Assembly: GCA_021324635.1 (NCBI GenBank)
Contig: JAJPIS010000060.1
Coordinates: 1-64,000, forward strand
Length of the DNA stretch: 64,000 bases
Direction of reading: 5' to 3'
Origin: Gemmatimonadota bacterium
GTDB taxonomy: Bacteria; Gemmatimonadota; Gemmatimonadetes; Gemmatimonadales; Gemmatimonadaceae
The translations under genes and the position numbers were made by a program. The notes below the pieces were generated by a model. That model ran no database searches. It had not been told where the DNA came from and saw only the letters and a list, made by a program, of their open reading frames with translations. Positions 8,524 through 17,804 of the stretch are shown here, in pieces (the stretch's first letter is position 1; each line of letters starts with the position of its first letter).

Positions 8524-9132
8524 ATGTCACCGGCCCCAGATACCGACCCCGGCACGCTCCTCGACGCCCGGGCGATGGACCGGACCCTGCGTCGCATGGC
8601 CGACGAGATCGTGGAGCTGAATGACGGCAGCGATGCTCTCGTCCTCGTCGGGATCCAGCGGCGTGGCGTCCAGCTCGCCGACCGGATCGCGAACCTCATC
8701 TCCGAGCGCGAGGGGATCGTCCCGCGGCGCGGCGCCCTCGACATCACGCTCTATCGGGATGATCTCCAGACCGTCGGGCCGCGGCCCGTGGTCGGGCCGA
8801 CGAACATCCCGTGGGCGATGGACGGCGCACGGGTCGTCATCATCGATGACGTGCTCTATACCGGCCGGACGGTCCGAGCGGCCCTCGACGAGCTGGCGGA
8901 TTTTGGGCGGCCGGCGCGGATCGCGCTCGCCGTGCTGGTCGACCGGGGCGGGCGAGAGCTGCCGATCCACGCCGATGTGGTCGGGAAGCGGGTCGAGCTG
9001 GGACCAGATCAACGGGTCGATGTGTTGATCGCGGAGCTCGACGGGCGCGACGCGGTCGTCGTCATGCCGAAGGGCGCCCCGCCGGGCGATGGGACGCGCG
9101 ACGTCGGCCGCGGGCGTGGGATGTCGGCGTGA
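8524..9132 (+). CDS. pyrR: PyrR: pyrimidine operon regulator / uracil phosphoribosyltransferase
   Basis: This 202-residue protein binds uridine nucleotides to control pyr gene expression and usually also makes UMP from uracil and PRPP. The PRPP-binding loop of the type I phosphoribosyltransferase fold is clear at about 105-116 ([12 protein letters not shown]), with the flexible-loop region around 80-100. The ATG at 8524 was chosen because upstream sequence is repeat-like and the family starts shortly before [15 protein letters not shown]. It is the first gene of pyrR-pyrB-pyrC, joined to pyrB by a GTGA overlap, and position predicts that it regulates this operon. No classical PyrR attenuator is visible, so the mode of control is unknown. 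Confidence 0.93.
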   Translation: MSPAPDTDPGTLLDARAMDRTLRRMADEIVELNDGSDALVLVGIQRRGVQLADRIANLISEREGIVPRRGALDITLYRDDLQTVGPRPVVGPTNIPWAMDGARVVIIDDVLYTGRTVRAALDELADFGRPARIALAVLVDRGGRELPIHADVVGKRVELGPDQRVDVLIAELDGRDAVVVMPKGAPPGDGTRDVGRGRGMSA

Positions 9133-10097
9133 CGAGTGCGCTCGGCAAGGATCTCCTCGGTATCGAGCCGCTCTCGGCCGATCAGATTCGCCTGATTCTC
9201 GACACGGCCGAGCCATTCAAGGAGATCAGCGAGCGCACGATCAAGAAGGTTCCGGCCCTCCGGGGCTCGACGATCGTCAATCTCTTCTTCGAGCCCTCGA
9301 CCCGGACGCGCGTCTCGTTCGAGTTCGCGGAGAAGCGCCTCTCGGCCGACACCGTGAACGTCGCGGCCTCGGGCTCGAGCGTGAGCAAGGGCGAGACGCT
9401 GGTCGACACGGCCCGGAACCTCGAGGCCATGCGTATCGACATGGTCGTGATCCGCCACGGGGCCTCGGGGGCGGCGCAGTTCCTGGCCGAGCGCATCGAA
9501 TCGAACGTCATCAACGCCGGCGATGGCACGCACGAGCATCCGACGCAGGGATTGCTCGACCTGCTCACCCTCCGCGACCGGTTCGGGCGCCTCGACGGAC
9601 TCCGCGTCTGCATCGTCGGCGACGTGCTTCATTCCCGCGTCGCGCGATCCAACATCTGGGGGCTCCAGAAGATGGGCGCCGACGTCGCGGTCTGCGGCCC
9701 CCGCTCGCTGCTGCCCAACGCCGTCGGTGAGTTCGGGGTGACCGTGTTCGACCGCGTCGAGGCCGCGATCGAGTGGGCCCAGGCGCTCAACGTCCTCCGC
9801 CTTCAGCTCGAGCGGATGACGGCCGGCTACATCCCCTCGCTGCGCGAGTACAATCGGGTATTCGGGATCACGCGGGAGCGGCTCGCCCAGGCCGATCACG
9901 AGCTGCTGATCCTGCACCCCGGCCCGATGAACCGCGGGGTCGAGATCGATTCGGATGTCGCCGACGGGCCGTGCAGCGTCATTCTGGACCAGGTGACCAA
10001 CGGGGTCGCGGTCCGGATGGCCGTCCTGTACCTGCTCGCGGGCGGGAAGCCCGAGCTGGCCGAAGCCGCCAAGCTCGCCCCCGGAGGCGACCGATGA
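9129..10097 (+). CDS. pyrB: Aspartate carbamoyltransferase catalytic chain
   Basis: This enzyme condenses carbamoyl phosphate and L-aspartate to N-carbamoyl-aspartate, the committed step of pyrimidine synthesis, in the cytoplasm. At 322 residues it has the usual length. The carbamoyl-phosphate motif [13 protein letters not shown] lies at about 53-65, the [12 protein letters not shown] substrate segment at about 140-151, and [12 protein letters not shown] near 262. The GTG start at 9129 overlaps the pyrR stop (GTGA), and the stop overlaps pyrC (ATGA), so the three are translated together. No pyrI regulatory chain is present nearby, consistent with regulation through PyrR. Confidence 0.96.
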   Translation: MTSALGKDLLGIEPLSADQIRLILDTAEPFKEISERTIKKVPALRGSTIVNLFFEPSTRTRVSFEFAEKRLSADTVNVAASGSSVSKGETLVDTARNLEAMRIDMVVIRHGASGAAQFLAERIESNVINAGDGTHEHPTQGLLDLLTLRDRFGRLDGLRVCIVGDVLHSRVARSNIWGLQKMGADVAVCGPRSLLPNAVGEFGVTVFDRVEAAIEWAQALNVLRLQLERMTAGYIPSLREYNRVFGITRERLAQADHELLILHPGPMNRGVEIDSDVADGPCSVILDQVTNGVAVRMAVLYLLAGGKPELAEAAKLAPGGDR

Positions 10098-11383
10098 TGC
10101 GTCCGGTCGTGCTCCGTGGCGGCCGCATCATCGATCCGTCGCAGGGGCTGGACTGTGTCGGCGACGTGGTCCTCATCGACGGCAAGATCGAGCACGCGGG
10201 CGCGGCCGTCGGATCCCCCGACGGCGCCGAAATCGTGGAGTGTGGCGGATCGATCGTGTCCCCCGGGTTCATCGATGTACACTGTCACCTGCGGGAGCCC
10301 GGCCGCGAGGACGTCGAGACGATCGCGACCGGTGCGCGCGCGGCCGCGGCCGGCGGGTTCACGGCCGTGTGCGCGATGCCGAACACCGACCCGGTGACCG
10401 ACAATCAGGCGGCGGTCGGATTCATCGTCCGCCAGGGGCTGGTCGCGCAGGCTGCCCGCGTGTACCCGATCGGCGCGATCTCCCTCCGCCAGCGCGGTGA
10501 GGCCCTGGCCGAGGTCGGCGAGATGGTGGCCGCCGGGGCCGTGGCGATCAGCGACGACGGGAAGCCCGTCGCGAGCGCGCACCTCATGCGCACGGCCCTG
10601 GAGTACGCGCGCACGTTCGGCATTCCGGTCGTCGACCACTGCGAGGAGCCCACGCTGGCCGCCGCCGGGGCGATGAACGAGGGCGTGGTGAGCGCCCGGC
10701 TGGGGTTGCGCGGGATTCCGAGCGAGGCGGAGGAGATCATGGTGATCCGCGACATCCTCCTGAGTCGGCGCACGGGCGGCCACGTGCACCTGGCGCACAT
10801 GAGCACGCGCGGGTCGGTGGAGCTGATTCGCTGGGGGAAGGAGCGTGGGATCGCGGTGACCGCCGAGGTCTGCCCGCACCACCTGTCGCTGACGGAGGAT
10901 GCGGTGGAGGGCTACGCGACGAACGCGAAGATGAATCCGCCGCTCCGCACCGGCGAGGATGTGCGGGCCCTCGGGGAGGCTCTCCGGGACGGCACGATCG
11001 ACGTCGTCGCGACGGACCACGCGCCGCACCACTACGACGAGAAGGAGCGCGAGTTTGCCGACGCTCCCAACGGCATCGTGGGACTCGAGACCGCGCTGGC
11101 CGTCGTGGTGACGACCATGGTGGTGCCGGGCCACCTCGACTACGCGACGCTCATCGACCGGATGTCCGTCGCGCCGGCGCGCATCTTTCACCTGCCCGGT
11201 GGGTCCCTGGCGCGCGGCCGCCCCGGCGACGTGACGGTGTTCGACCCCAGCCGGGAGTGGGTCGTCGACCCCTCTCAGTTCCGCTCCAAGGGACGGAATA
11301 CCCCCTATGCCGGGCGGCGCCTGCGCGGCCGGGCGGTGTGCACGGTTGTCGGGGGTCGGGTGGTGCATCATATTGGCGCCTAA
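10094..11383 (+). CDS. pyrC: Dihydroorotase, class I
   Basis: This 429-residue zinc amidohydrolase cyclises carbamoyl-aspartate to dihydroorotate. Metal and catalytic motifs are complete: [10 protein letters not shown] at 61-70 (HxH), [23 protein letters not shown], and VATDHAPHH carrying the catalytic Asp. Length and motif order fit class I (PyrC/AllB-like) enzymes that often sit in pyr operons. The tandem ATGATG at 10094 overlaps the pyrB stop. The gene downstream starts on the last base of the pyrC stop codon, so that zinc-ribbon protein is probably read from the same message. Confidence 0.95.
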   Translation: MMRPVVLRGGRIIDPSQGLDCVGDVVLIDGKIEHAGAAVGSPDGAEIVECGGSIVSPGFIDVHCHLREPGREDVETIATGARAAAAGGFTAVCAMPNTDPVTDNQAAVGFIVRQGLVAQAARVYPIGAISLRQRGEALAEVGEMVAAGAVAISDDGKPVASAHLMRTALEYARTFGIPVVDHCEEPTLAAAGAMNEGVVSARLGLRGIPSEAEEIMVIRDILLSRRTGGHVHLAHMSTRGSVELIRWGKERGIAVTAEVCPHHLSLTEDAVEGYATNAKMNPPLRTGEDVRALGEALRDGTIDVVATDHAPHHYDEKEREFADAPNGIVGLETALAVVVTTMVVPGHLDYATLIDRMSVAPARIFHLPGGSLARGRPGDVTVFDPSREWVVDPSQFRSKGRNTPYAGRRLRGRAVCTVVGGRVVHHIGA

Positions 11384-12423
11384 TGCCGGGGCCGACGGTG
11401 GACAAACCAACAGACGCAATCGCGGCGCTCCTACAGGAGCGGCATCGGTTCGAGCAGTGGCTGGCGGTGCTCGAGTCACGGCGCCCGTCCACGCCCCCGC
11501 ACGTCTACGATCGCGTCCGGGCCGACTACGAGGGCCGGCTGGGGCGCGTCGTGGACGAGCTGGGTGGCCGGTCCGCCGACCTGCGGCAGGTCGTCGAGTC
11601 GCTGGCGCAGCACGTCAATACGCTCCAGACCGAGGAGAATGCCAAGCGCGATCTCCAGGCGGAGGCCGAGCTGCGGGCCGCCGTCGGCGAGTACTCTCCG
11701 GAACAGTGGCGAGAGCTGAGCCAGGCGAGCGAGAGCGAGATCGCCCGGATCTCGGGTCAGCGCGCCGAGGCGGCGGCGGAGCTGGCGCAGATCCAGCAGT
11801 TGCTGACGATGGCCACCGCTCAGCGCATGACCCCGCCGACCCCGAGCGGTCATCCCGCTCCGGCCGCGGGTCCGACGGCTCGCCCGGGAGACCGCACGGG
11901 AGACCGCGCCGCACCGGCGCCCGCCGGGCGCGCCGCCCCGCCCCCACCCCCGCCACCCCCCCCGGCGGCCCCGGCTCCCGCAGCCGCCCCACCGGTTCGC
12001 TCGGCCCCCGCGCCGTCGCACGGGTTCGACGAGCTGGCGTTTCTGCAATCGGTGGTCGACGCCAAGGGCGACCTCGCAAAGGCACCGCCCGCCGCGGCAC
12101 CCGGACCGCCGCCTGCACCGGCCCCGGCGGCCGCCCGGACGAGCGCGACCCCGCAGGACGCTGCGGCAGTCGGGGCGAGCGTACCGGCCCATGCGCCGAG
12201 TGCGCCCAACGTGCCCAGCGCGGCGGGCGGTGCGAATGGACCCGCTGCCGCCCCCGCGGGTCAGTCGGCCGGGCGGCGCCCGGTCACGGATTCGGTTCCC
12301 GTCTTTCTCCGCGACGTGCCCTCGGAGCAGATCAAGACGCTGAAGTGCGCCGAGTGCGGGACGATGAACTATCCGACCGAGTGGTACTGCGAGCGCTGCG
12401 GGGGCGAGCTCGCCGCGATGTGA
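11383..12423 (+). CDS. Coiled-coil / Pro-Ala-rich protein with C-terminal zinc ribbon
   Basis: This is a 346-residue protein of unknown function whose ATG shares one base with the pyrC stop. Residues 1-145 are charged and helical (likely coiled coil). Residues 146-300 are a low-complexity Pro/Ala linker with a run of nine Pro and a conserved island GFDELAFLQSVVDAKGDL. The C-terminus has a four-Cys ribbon, CAECGTMNYPTEWYCERC, typical of a structural zinc site. The layout suggests a scaffold that uses the ribbon to bind protein or nucleic acid. Being last in the pyr operon may be co-expression only. A 14-base palindrome at 12425-12438 right after the stop might help end the transcript. Confidence 0.75.
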   Translation: MPGPTVDKPTDAIAALLQERHRFEQWLAVLESRRPSTPPHVYDRVRADYEGRLGRVVDELGGRSADLRQVVESLAQHVNTLQTEENAKRDLQAEAELRAAVGEYSPEQWRELSQASESEIARISGQRAEAAAELAQIQQLLTMATAQRMTPPTPSGHPAPAAGPTARPGDRTGDRAAPAPAGRAAPPPPPPPPPAAPAPAAAPPVRSAPAPSHGFDELAFLQSVVDAKGDLAKAPPAAAPGPPPAPAPAAARTSATPQDAAAVGASVPAHAPSAPNVPSAAGGANGPAAAPAGQSAGRRPVTDSVPVFLRDVPSEQIKTLKCAECGTMNYPTEWYCERCGGELAAM

Positions 12424-12506
12424 GCCGTGAGCTCACGGGGCGGGGACAGCCGACGGGCGCACATCGAGGGATCGGCATCCGCGGAGCGGACGCCGCGATC
12501 GGCGCC

Positions 12507-12737
12507 CTAGCGGGTGGCGAGCCTGCTCTTGTGGCGGGCCGCGGAGTTGCGATGGATCAAGCCCTTCCGAGCCGCCCGGTCGAGCAGGCGGACAGCCGCG
12601 AGGCGGTCGGCGGCCGAGGCGCCCGCGGTCTTGGCCCGCTTGAGCGCGGTCCGCAGCGCCGATCGCTGGGCGCGATTGCGGGCCGTGGCCGCCCGGGTCT
12701 TACGCATATTCTTCTTCGCGGACGCAATGTTCGGCAC
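12507..12737 (-). CDS. rpsT: 30S ribosomal protein S20
   Basis: This 76-residue basic protein binds the 5' and 3' domains of 16S rRNA in the small subunit. The GTG start (12737) gives the family N-terminus PNIASAKKNMRKTRAATARN and is preceded by AGGAG at 8 bases spacing; the open frame extends further but reads through the leader and promoter. The three-helix Lys/Arg/Ala-rich composition and the conserved AARKGLIHRNSAARHKSRL end are clear. It is a single-gene unit on the reverse strand with its own promoter (12808-12836) and a strong leader hairpin. Confidence 0.95.
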   Translation of the reverse strand: MPNIASAKKNMRKTRAATARNRAQRSALRTALKRAKTAGASAADRLAAVRLLDRAARKGLIHRNSAARHKSRLATR

Positions 12738-12775
12738 GCGATCAACTCCTGACGTGGTAGGGTCACAACGCACAA

Positions 12776-12796
12776 CGGCCGGCTCGGGGCCGGCCG
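12776..12796 (-). promoter_or_regulatory. Hairpin in the rpsT leader
   Basis: The arms CGGCCGGC (12776-12783) and GCCGGCCG (12789-12796) form an 8 bp stem with a 5-base loop, lying between the predicted rpsT transcript start (about 12801) and its ribosome-binding site. S20 leaders in other bacteria can be autoregulated; whether this hairpin does so is inference. Confidence 0.35.
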
Positions 12797-12807
12797 GCTG
12801 CTGGCAG

Positions 12808-12836
12808 ATGCTAAGGCGGCAGTGAGCGGATGTCAA
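12808..12836 (-). promoter_or_regulatory. rpsT promoter
   Basis: On the reverse strand the -35 box TTGACA (12836-12831) and the -10 box TAGCAT (12813-12808) are 17 bp apart. The predicted start near 12801 gives a leader of about 63 bases. The -35 lies 14 bp from the -35 of the divergent promoter at 12851. Confidence 0.7.
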
Positions 12837-12850
12837 GGCGCCGCATTGCT

Positions 12851-12879
12851 TTGACACGCCTCGACGGCACCGCTACCTT
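12851..12879 (+). promoter_or_regulatory. Promoter of the protease-scpA-scpB operon
   Basis: TTGACA (12851-12856), a 17 bp spacer and TACCTT (12874-12879) point rightward, with a predicted start near 12886. This lies inside the first part of the open frame that begins at 12830, and so argues that translation of the protease gene begins later, at 12929. Confidence 0.65.
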
Positions 12880-12928
12880 GATCCGGTCGCGTCCCGCGCG
12901 GGCCCGATTCACCCTCCGCCCACCGTCG

Positions 12929-13615
12929 TTGGCCCAGCAGCTCCTTCTCCTCGCGCCGATCCTGCTGTTTTCGATCATCGCGCACGAGATTGCCCACGGC
13001 TACGCCGCGCTGAAACAGGGGGACCCGACCGCCTACCGGCTCGGCCGGCTGACGTGGAATCCCCTCAAGCACATCGACCTGTGGATGTCGGTGCTGCTGC
13101 CGCTGATGCTGGCGGCGGTGCATGGGCCGATCCTGGCCGGCGCCAAGCCGGTGCCGGTCGATCCTCGCAATTACCGACAGCCCCGTCGCGGTGACATCAT
13201 CGTGTCACTCGCCGGCGTGGCCGCCAACGTCGTGATCGCGCTCGGATGCACGGTCCTCATTGCGGCGGTGGGACTGCTCGGGCGGGCGGTCCCGACCCTC
13301 CTGCCCGTGTGTTCGGTCGTGCAGATCATGGCCGGCGCGGGCATCCAGCTGAACCTCTGGCTCGCCGTCTTCAATCTGTTCCCGATCCCGACGCTCGACG
13401 GCTCCCACGTCGTCAAGTACCTGCTGCCCCGGGCCTGGGCGGTCCGGTACCAGCGGATCGGCTTCTTCGGCATTCTCATCCTCATCCTGCTGCTCAACAC
13501 GCCGGTCCTGAGCTTCTGGCTGGCGCCCGCGAACGCCGCGACGGCACTCCTCGAGCGCAGCGTGTCGCCGTACATCCTTCCGGTGCCCGCTCCCGGTGGC
13601 GGTGTGACGCTATGA
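12929..13615 (+). CDS. Site-2 protease family (M50) membrane metalloprotease
   Basis: This is a 228-residue integral membrane zinc protease or protease-like protein. The motif HEIAHG, inside the first helix, carries the zinc His pair and catalytic Glu; the third ligand motif NLFPIPTLDGSH lies in a later helix. About five hydrophobic segments are visible. I set the start at TTG 12929 because a promoter lies at 12851-12879, after the ATG at 12830, and because MAQQLLLLAPILLFSIIAHE matches the way small M50 proteins begin; 12830 remains possible if another promoter exists. The substrate is unknown. The stop overlaps scpA (ATGA). Confidence 0.82.
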   Translation: MAQQLLLLAPILLFSIIAHEIAHGYAALKQGDPTAYRLGRLTWNPLKHIDLWMSVLLPLMLAAVHGPILAGAKPVPVDPRNYRQPRRGDIIVSLAGVAANVVIALGCTVLIAAVGLLGRAVPTLLPVCSVVQIMAGAGIQLNLWLAVFNLFPIPTLDGSHVVKYLLPRAWAVRYQRIGFFGILILILLLNTPVLSFWLAPANAATALLERSVSPYILPVPAPGGGVTL

Positions 13616-14520
13616 CGGTGGCGGCAGACCTGGCGTCCCGGGCGCACGCCTTCGAGGAGAGCCCGGTGCCGCAGCCGGCTGGTGTGCCGGCGGCCGAGCA
13701 TGGCGCCGGCGCCACCTTCGTCGTCGACCTCGGGCACTTCAACGGACCGCTCGATCTGCTCCTCACGCTGCTCCGTGAGGAGCAGATCGACATCTACGAC
13801 ATTCCGATCGCGCGCGTCGCCGAGCAGTTCCTGGCGCGGATCCAATCGCTCCGTCTCGACGAGGCCGCCGATTATCTGGAGATGGCCGCGCGCCTGCTCC
13901 GGATCAAGGCGCAGATGCTCCTGCCGCGGCGCGATGGGGACGAGGCGTGGGACGACCCGCGCGCCGAGCTGGTCCGCCGACTCCTGGAGTACCAGCAGAT
14001 CCGTGAGGTGGTGGACCTGCTCGAGGCGCGAGCCGAGCTGCGCCGGGCACGATTCGCCCGTCCGCCACTTCCGGCGACGGATCGCCTCCCGGCCGCCACC
14101 CCGGCGCCACTGGCCGCCGCGCTGGCCGATCTGCTCGGGGCCGTCGATCGCGTCCTCCGGATGACGCGCGGACCGATCGTGCACACCGTCATCCCGCGAG
14201 CGCTCGACGTGGCGGGGGCGTTGGACGCCGCGCGCCTGCTCCTGGCGCGGCGGCAGCGTGTCCACTGGGGCGACCTGGTGGGGACGCAGGCCGAGCCGTG
14301 GCAGATCCTGTCCGTGCTGCTGGCGCTCCTGGAGCTGGCACGGCTCGGGGAGTGCGTCCTCCGTCAGCCATCGCCGTTCGGCGGCCTGGAGATCGCGGGG
14401 ACGAGCCGTGGCGCCTCGGCCTCCCACGACTCCGCCGGCCGCGTCGGCGCGCCCGGGCCGCCATCGGTATTTCCGCCAACCTCGGACATCACGCATGACA
14501 CCCCTGGCGCAGCTGCTTGA
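13612..14520 (+). CDS. scpA: Segregation and condensation protein A (kleisin)
   Basis: ScpA bridges the SMC dimer and ScpB dimer in the bacterial condensin that compacts and segregates chromosomes. The protein has 302 residues, somewhat longer than usual because of a divergent tail after about residue 255. The kleisin N-terminal region FNGPLDLLLTLLREEQIDIYDI (residues about 44-65; the helix that binds the SMC neck) and ADYLEMAARLLRIKAQMLLP are well conserved. The C-terminal winged-helix region (QILSVLLALLELARLGE) should bind the SMC head. The start overlaps the protease stop and the 3' end overlaps scpB by 26 bases. Confidence 0.92.
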   Translation: MTVAADLASRAHAFEESPVPQPAGVPAAEHGAGATFVVDLGHFNGPLDLLLTLLREEQIDIYDIPIARVAEQFLARIQSLRLDEAADYLEMAARLLRIKAQMLLPRRDGDEAWDDPRAELVRRLLEYQQIREVVDLLEARAELRRARFARPPLPATDRLPAATPAPLAAALADLLGAVDRVLRMTRGPIVHTVIPRALDVAGALDAARLLLARRQRVHWGDLVGTQAEPWQILSVLLALLELARLGECVLRQPSPFGGLEIAGTSRGASASHDSAGRVGAPGPPSVFPPTSDITHDTPGAAA

Positions 14521-15034
14521 GGCCGCCCTCTTCGCGAGCGGCGCCCCTGCCACGGTGGAGGCCCTCGCCGCGCTCGATCCGGAGGCATCGGCGGAGCAGG
14601 TCCGCGCCGCCCTCGACGAGCTTCGGTGTCACTACGACGAGGCGGGACACGGGGTCGAGCTCGTCGAGGTGGCGGGTGGATGGCAGGTGCTCACTCGTCC
14701 GGAGTACACGGCGGCGATCGAGCGCGCGCAGCTCGCGTCCCGTCCGCACCGGCTGTCGGCCGCCGCGCTCGAGACGCTGGCGCTGATCGCGTACCGCCAG
14801 CCGATCACGCGAGCGGACATCGAGGAGATTCGGGGCGTCTCTGCCGGGTCGATCCTCAAGTCGCTACTCGAGCGCGGACTCGTCGACGTGGTCGGGAAGG
14901 CGGACGTACTTGGTCGACCGTTGCTCTACGCCACCACTCCGGCGTTCCTGGAGCATTTTTCCCTGCGGCACCTCGGAGAGCTCCCGCGGGCCGATGAGCT
15001 TGCCGTGGCTCTGCGGTCTCCGGTGACAGCCTGA
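14495..15034 (+). CDS. scpB: Segregation and condensation protein B
   Basis: This 179-residue protein is the dimeric winged-helix subunit of SMC-ScpAB condensin. Two winged-helix domains are visible: an N-terminal one (LAQLLEAALFASGAPATVEA) and a C-terminal one with the family signature ALETLALIAYRQPITRADIE and IRGVSAGSILKSLLERGLV. The start lies within the end of scpA, a common arrangement that couples the two. The 14-base gap to rluB suggests the operon continues. Confidence 0.93.
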   Translation: MTPLAQLLEAALFASGAPATVEALAALDPEASAEQVRAALDELRCHYDEAGHGVELVEVAGGWQVLTRPEYTAAIERAQLASRPHRLSAAALETLALIAYRQPITRADIEEIRGVSAGSILKSLLERGLVDVVGKADVLGRPLLYATTPAFLEHFSLRHLGELPRADELAVALRSPVTA

Positions 15035-15048
15035 CCCCGACCGGATCG

Positions 15049-15780
15049 ATGCGCGTCCAGCGCGCACTGGCGCGGGCGGGCGTCGCCTCCCGCCGACACG
15101 CCGAGGATCTCGTCGCGGCCGGGCGGGTACGGGTGAACGGCGCGGTCGCGACCGTGGGACAGACGGTCGATCCCGCTCGGGACCGGATCGCAGTCGACGG
15201 GGTGGAGATCCGGCCCGCGGGCCGCGCCGAGTGGCTGGTACTTCACAAGCCCCCGGGCGTCCTTACCACGACACGCGACGAGACGGCGGCCGGCCGCCGA
15301 ACCGTCTTCGATCTGCTCGCTCCCGCGCTTCGCTACCCCGGACTCACCTATGTCGGGCGGCTGGACTACATGACGGAAGGGCTGCTGCTGCTGACCACCG
15401 ACGGCGCCGCCGCGCACCGGCTGACCCATCCGAGCCGCGCCATCGAGCGAACCTACGCCGCGACCGTTCAGGGGAGCGTGATGGCGGCCGTCCGTGCCTT
15501 GCGGGGCGGTATCGAGCTCGAGGACGGGCCGGTCCGCCCGGCAGCGGTCGCCGCCCGGCCCCTGGGACAGCGTCGATGGGAGCTGGAGCTGACGCTCACC
15601 GAGGGACGGACGCGCGAGGTCCGGCGGATCTGTGAGACACTCGGGCTCCGGGTCGAACGTCTGGTGCGGACCCGCTTCGGCCCCATCGCCCTTGGCCGCC
15701 TCGCGGTCGGCGAGGTCCGGCGCCTCACGGACACCGAGCGGCGGCTGCTCGACGCCGAGACCGGCCCCGCGCCCGCATGA
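15049..15780 (+). CDS. rluB: 23S rRNA pseudouridine synthase, RluB/RsuA family
   Basis: This 243-residue enzyme isomerises a uridine in large (or small) subunit rRNA. It has an N-terminal S4 domain (about 1-50: QRALARAGVASRRHAEDLV) and a catalytic domain with the family motif VGRLDYMTEGLLLLTTDG, whose Asp (about residue 105) is catalytic, plus TLTEGRTREVRRICETLG. Association with scpAB is widespread and favours RluB over RsuA, though target specificity cannot be read from sequence. The stop overlaps the moxR start (ATGA), linking it to the Bat operon. Confidence 0.88.
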   Translation: MRVQRALARAGVASRRHAEDLVAAGRVRVNGAVATVGQTVDPARDRIAVDGVEIRPAGRAEWLVLHKPPGVLTTTRDETAAGRRTVFDLLAPALRYPGLTYVGRLDYMTEGLLLLTTDGAAAHRLTHPSRAIERTYAATVQGSVMAAVRALRGGIELEDGPVRPAAVAARPLGQRRWELELTLTEGRTREVRRICETLGLRVERLVRTRFGPIALGRLAVGEVRRLTDTERRLLDAETGPAPA

Positions 15781-16829
15781 ACGACCGCGTGCTGTCCGAC
15801 CGCACCGCCCTCGAGCGAGGGGGACTCGCCCAGTCGCTGAGCGCGAGCACTCCGCCGTCCACGCCCGTCGTCGGCCAGGCGGACATCGCCCTCGCGCAGG
15901 CAGTGATGCGGCAGGTGGGGCGGCGCGTGGTCGGCCAGGAGTACATGGTCGAGCGGCTGCTCATCAGTCTGCTCACCGGCGGGCACGTCCTGCTCGAGGG
16001 CGTTCCGGGACTCGCCAAGACCCTCACCGTCCGGACCCTCGCCGAGACGATCCGCACGAGCTTCCAGCGCATCCAGTTCACTCCCGACCTGCTCCCGGCC
16101 GACGTCATCGGGACGCAGGTCTACGACCAGTCGAACGGCCAATTCTCCGTCAAGCGCGGACCGATCTTCGCCAACATCGTGCTCGCCGACGAGATCAACC
16201 GGGCGCCGGCGAAGGTGCAGGCGGCGCTGCTCGAGGCGATGCAGGAGCATCAGGTGACGATCGGCGGGACGACCTACCCGCTCGATGAGCCGTTCCTCGT
16301 CCTGGCGACCCAGAACCCGATCGAGCAGGAAGGGACGTACCCGCTCCCCGAGGCACAGGTCGACCGGTTCATGATGAAGTTGCGGGTCGGCTATCCGACC
16401 CGCGACGAGGAGAAGGAGATCATGCGCCGGATGGCGGGTGGCGACGCCATCCCGGTGGATCGCGTCGCCTCGCCGGCCGCGATCCTCGACGCCCGGCGGC
16501 GCATCAGTGAGCTGTACGTGGACGACCGCGTGGTGGACTACATCGTCGAGATCGTCCACGTGACCCGTGCACCGGCGGACGCGGGGCTCAAGGAGCTGGT
16601 GCCGCTGATCGAGTTCGGCGCGAGCCCGCGGGCGACGATCGCGCTCGCGCAGGCCTCGCGTGCCCACGCCTTCCTGCGAGGGCGCAACTTCGTCACGCCC
16701 GACGACGTCAAGGCGATCGCTCCCGACGTGTTGCGGCACCGCATCCTCACGTCGTTCGAGGCCGAGGCGGAGACGGTGACCAGTGATCGCATCGTCCAGC
16801 GGATCCTCGGCGCGGTCGAGAGCCCGTGA
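15777..16829 (+). CDS. moxR: MoxR-family AAA+ ATPase
   Basis: This 350-residue chaperone-like ATPase works with von Willebrand factor A (VWA) proteins on maturation of protein complexes. Walker A is GVPGLAKT (75-82), Walker B is IVLADEINRAPAKVQ, and the sensor segment ATQNPIEQEGTYPLPEAQ follows; the lid domain is C-terminal. It opens the Bat gene block: moxR, DUF58, membrane protein, batA, batB, batD. Gene order matches aerotolerance (Bat) operons in other bacteria, so it most likely remodels or metallates a target together with the VWA proteins downstream; the target is unknown. Confidence 0.93.
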   Translation: MNDRVLSDRTALERGGLAQSLSASTPPSTPVVGQADIALAQAVMRQVGRRVVGQEYMVERLLISLLTGGHVLLEGVPGLAKTLTVRTLAETIRTSFQRIQFTPDLLPADVIGTQVYDQSNGQFSVKRGPIFANIVLADEINRAPAKVQAALLEAMQEHQVTIGGTTYPLDEPFLVLATQNPIEQEGTYPLPEAQVDRFMMKLRVGYPTRDEEKEIMRRMAGGDAIPVDRVASPAAILDARRRISELYVDDRVVDYIVEIVHVTRAPADAGLKELVPLIEFGASPRATIALAQASRAHAFLRGRNFVTPDDVKAIAPDVLRHRILTSFEAEAETVTSDRIVQRILGAVESP

Positions 16830-17767
16830 TCGCCACCCGGATCGGCGGCGGGGAGCCGACCTGGTCGGCGAGCGGCGTGTCGCCGGCCGTGCTCCGGCAG
16901 GTGAAGCTCATCGAGCTTCGGACTCGGCGCCTGGTCAACTCGCTCTTCACCGGCGAGTATCGATCCGTGTTCAAGGGGCAGGGCATGGAGTTCGCCGAAG
17001 TGCGGGAGTATCTGCCGGGCGACGAGGTGCGCGCCATCGACTGGAACGTCACGGCCCGCATGCGCCGACCGTTCGTCAAGCGCTACATCGAGGAGCGAGA
17101 GCTCACCGTCATGCTGGTGGTCGATCTCTCGGGGTCCGAGCGGTTCGGCACGCGACGGTTCAAGGTCGATGTCGCGACCGAGCTGGCCGCGGTCGTGGCG
17201 ATGTCCGCCGTTCGGAACAACGACCGGGTCGGCACGCTGCTCTTCACCGACCGCATCGAGCTGGTCGTCGCCCCGCGAAAGGGGCGGCGGCATGCCCTCC
17301 GAGTGCTTCGAGACCTCCTCGCGTTCGCCCCTGCCGGCCGGGGCACCGATCTGGCCCACGCGCTCGAGTACCTGGCCCGACTCCTCACCCATCGAACGAT
17401 CGTGTTCGTCATCTCCGACTTCGTCGCGCCGCCATTCGAGCGGGAGCTGCGGCTCCTCGCGCAGCGGCACGACGTGGTGGCGGTGAGTGTCGAGGACCCG
17501 AGCGAGCAGTCGCTGCCCGACGTAGGCCTCGTGCGCTTCGCCGACCCGGAGACCGGACGCTACCTGGATCTGGATACGAGCGCCCGCGCCGTACGGGCGG
17601 CGTACGGGCGGCGTGTGTTCGAGGAGCGGCACGCCAGGCGTCAGCTCTTTCGGCGCCTCGCGATCGACGAGGTCGTGCTGAGCACGGGGGCGGCAGGCAG
17701 CGTTGTCGAGCCGCTGCTGGCGTTCTTTCGGAGCCGGGAGCGGCGGGTCCGGCGCAACACGGCATAG
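16826..17767 (+). CDS. DUF58 domain protein of the Bat operon
   Basis: This 313-residue cytoplasmic protein starts with GTG overlapping the moxR stop (GTGA). The DUF58 signature GMEFAEVREYLPGDEVRAID is at about 52-71, followed by a degenerate VWA fold with VMLVVDLSGSERFG, whose DxSGS can serve as a metal-ion-dependent adhesion site. DUF58 proteins nearly always pair with MoxR ATPases and are thought to be their adaptor. No membrane helix is seen, unlike some DUF58 proteins. It is followed 37 bases later by the BatD-like membrane protein. Confidence 0.9.
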   Translation: MIATRIGGGEPTWSASGVSPAVLRQVKLIELRTRRLVNSLFTGEYRSVFKGQGMEFAEVREYLPGDEVRAIDWNVTARMRRPFVKRYIEERELTVMLVVDLSGSERFGTRRFKVDVATELAAVVAMSAVRNNDRVGTLLFTDRIELVVAPRKGRRHALRVLRDLLAFAPAGRGTDLAHALEYLARLLTHRTIVFVISDFVAPPFERELRLLAQRHDVVAVSVEDPSEQSLPDVGLVRFADPETGRYLDLDTSARAVRAAYGRRVFEERHARRQLFRRLAIDEVVLSTGAAGSVVEPLLAFFRSRERRVRRNTA

Positions 17768-17804
17768 GCCCGAGCGACGAGCCGTCGGCCGGAGGCGACC
17801 AGGC

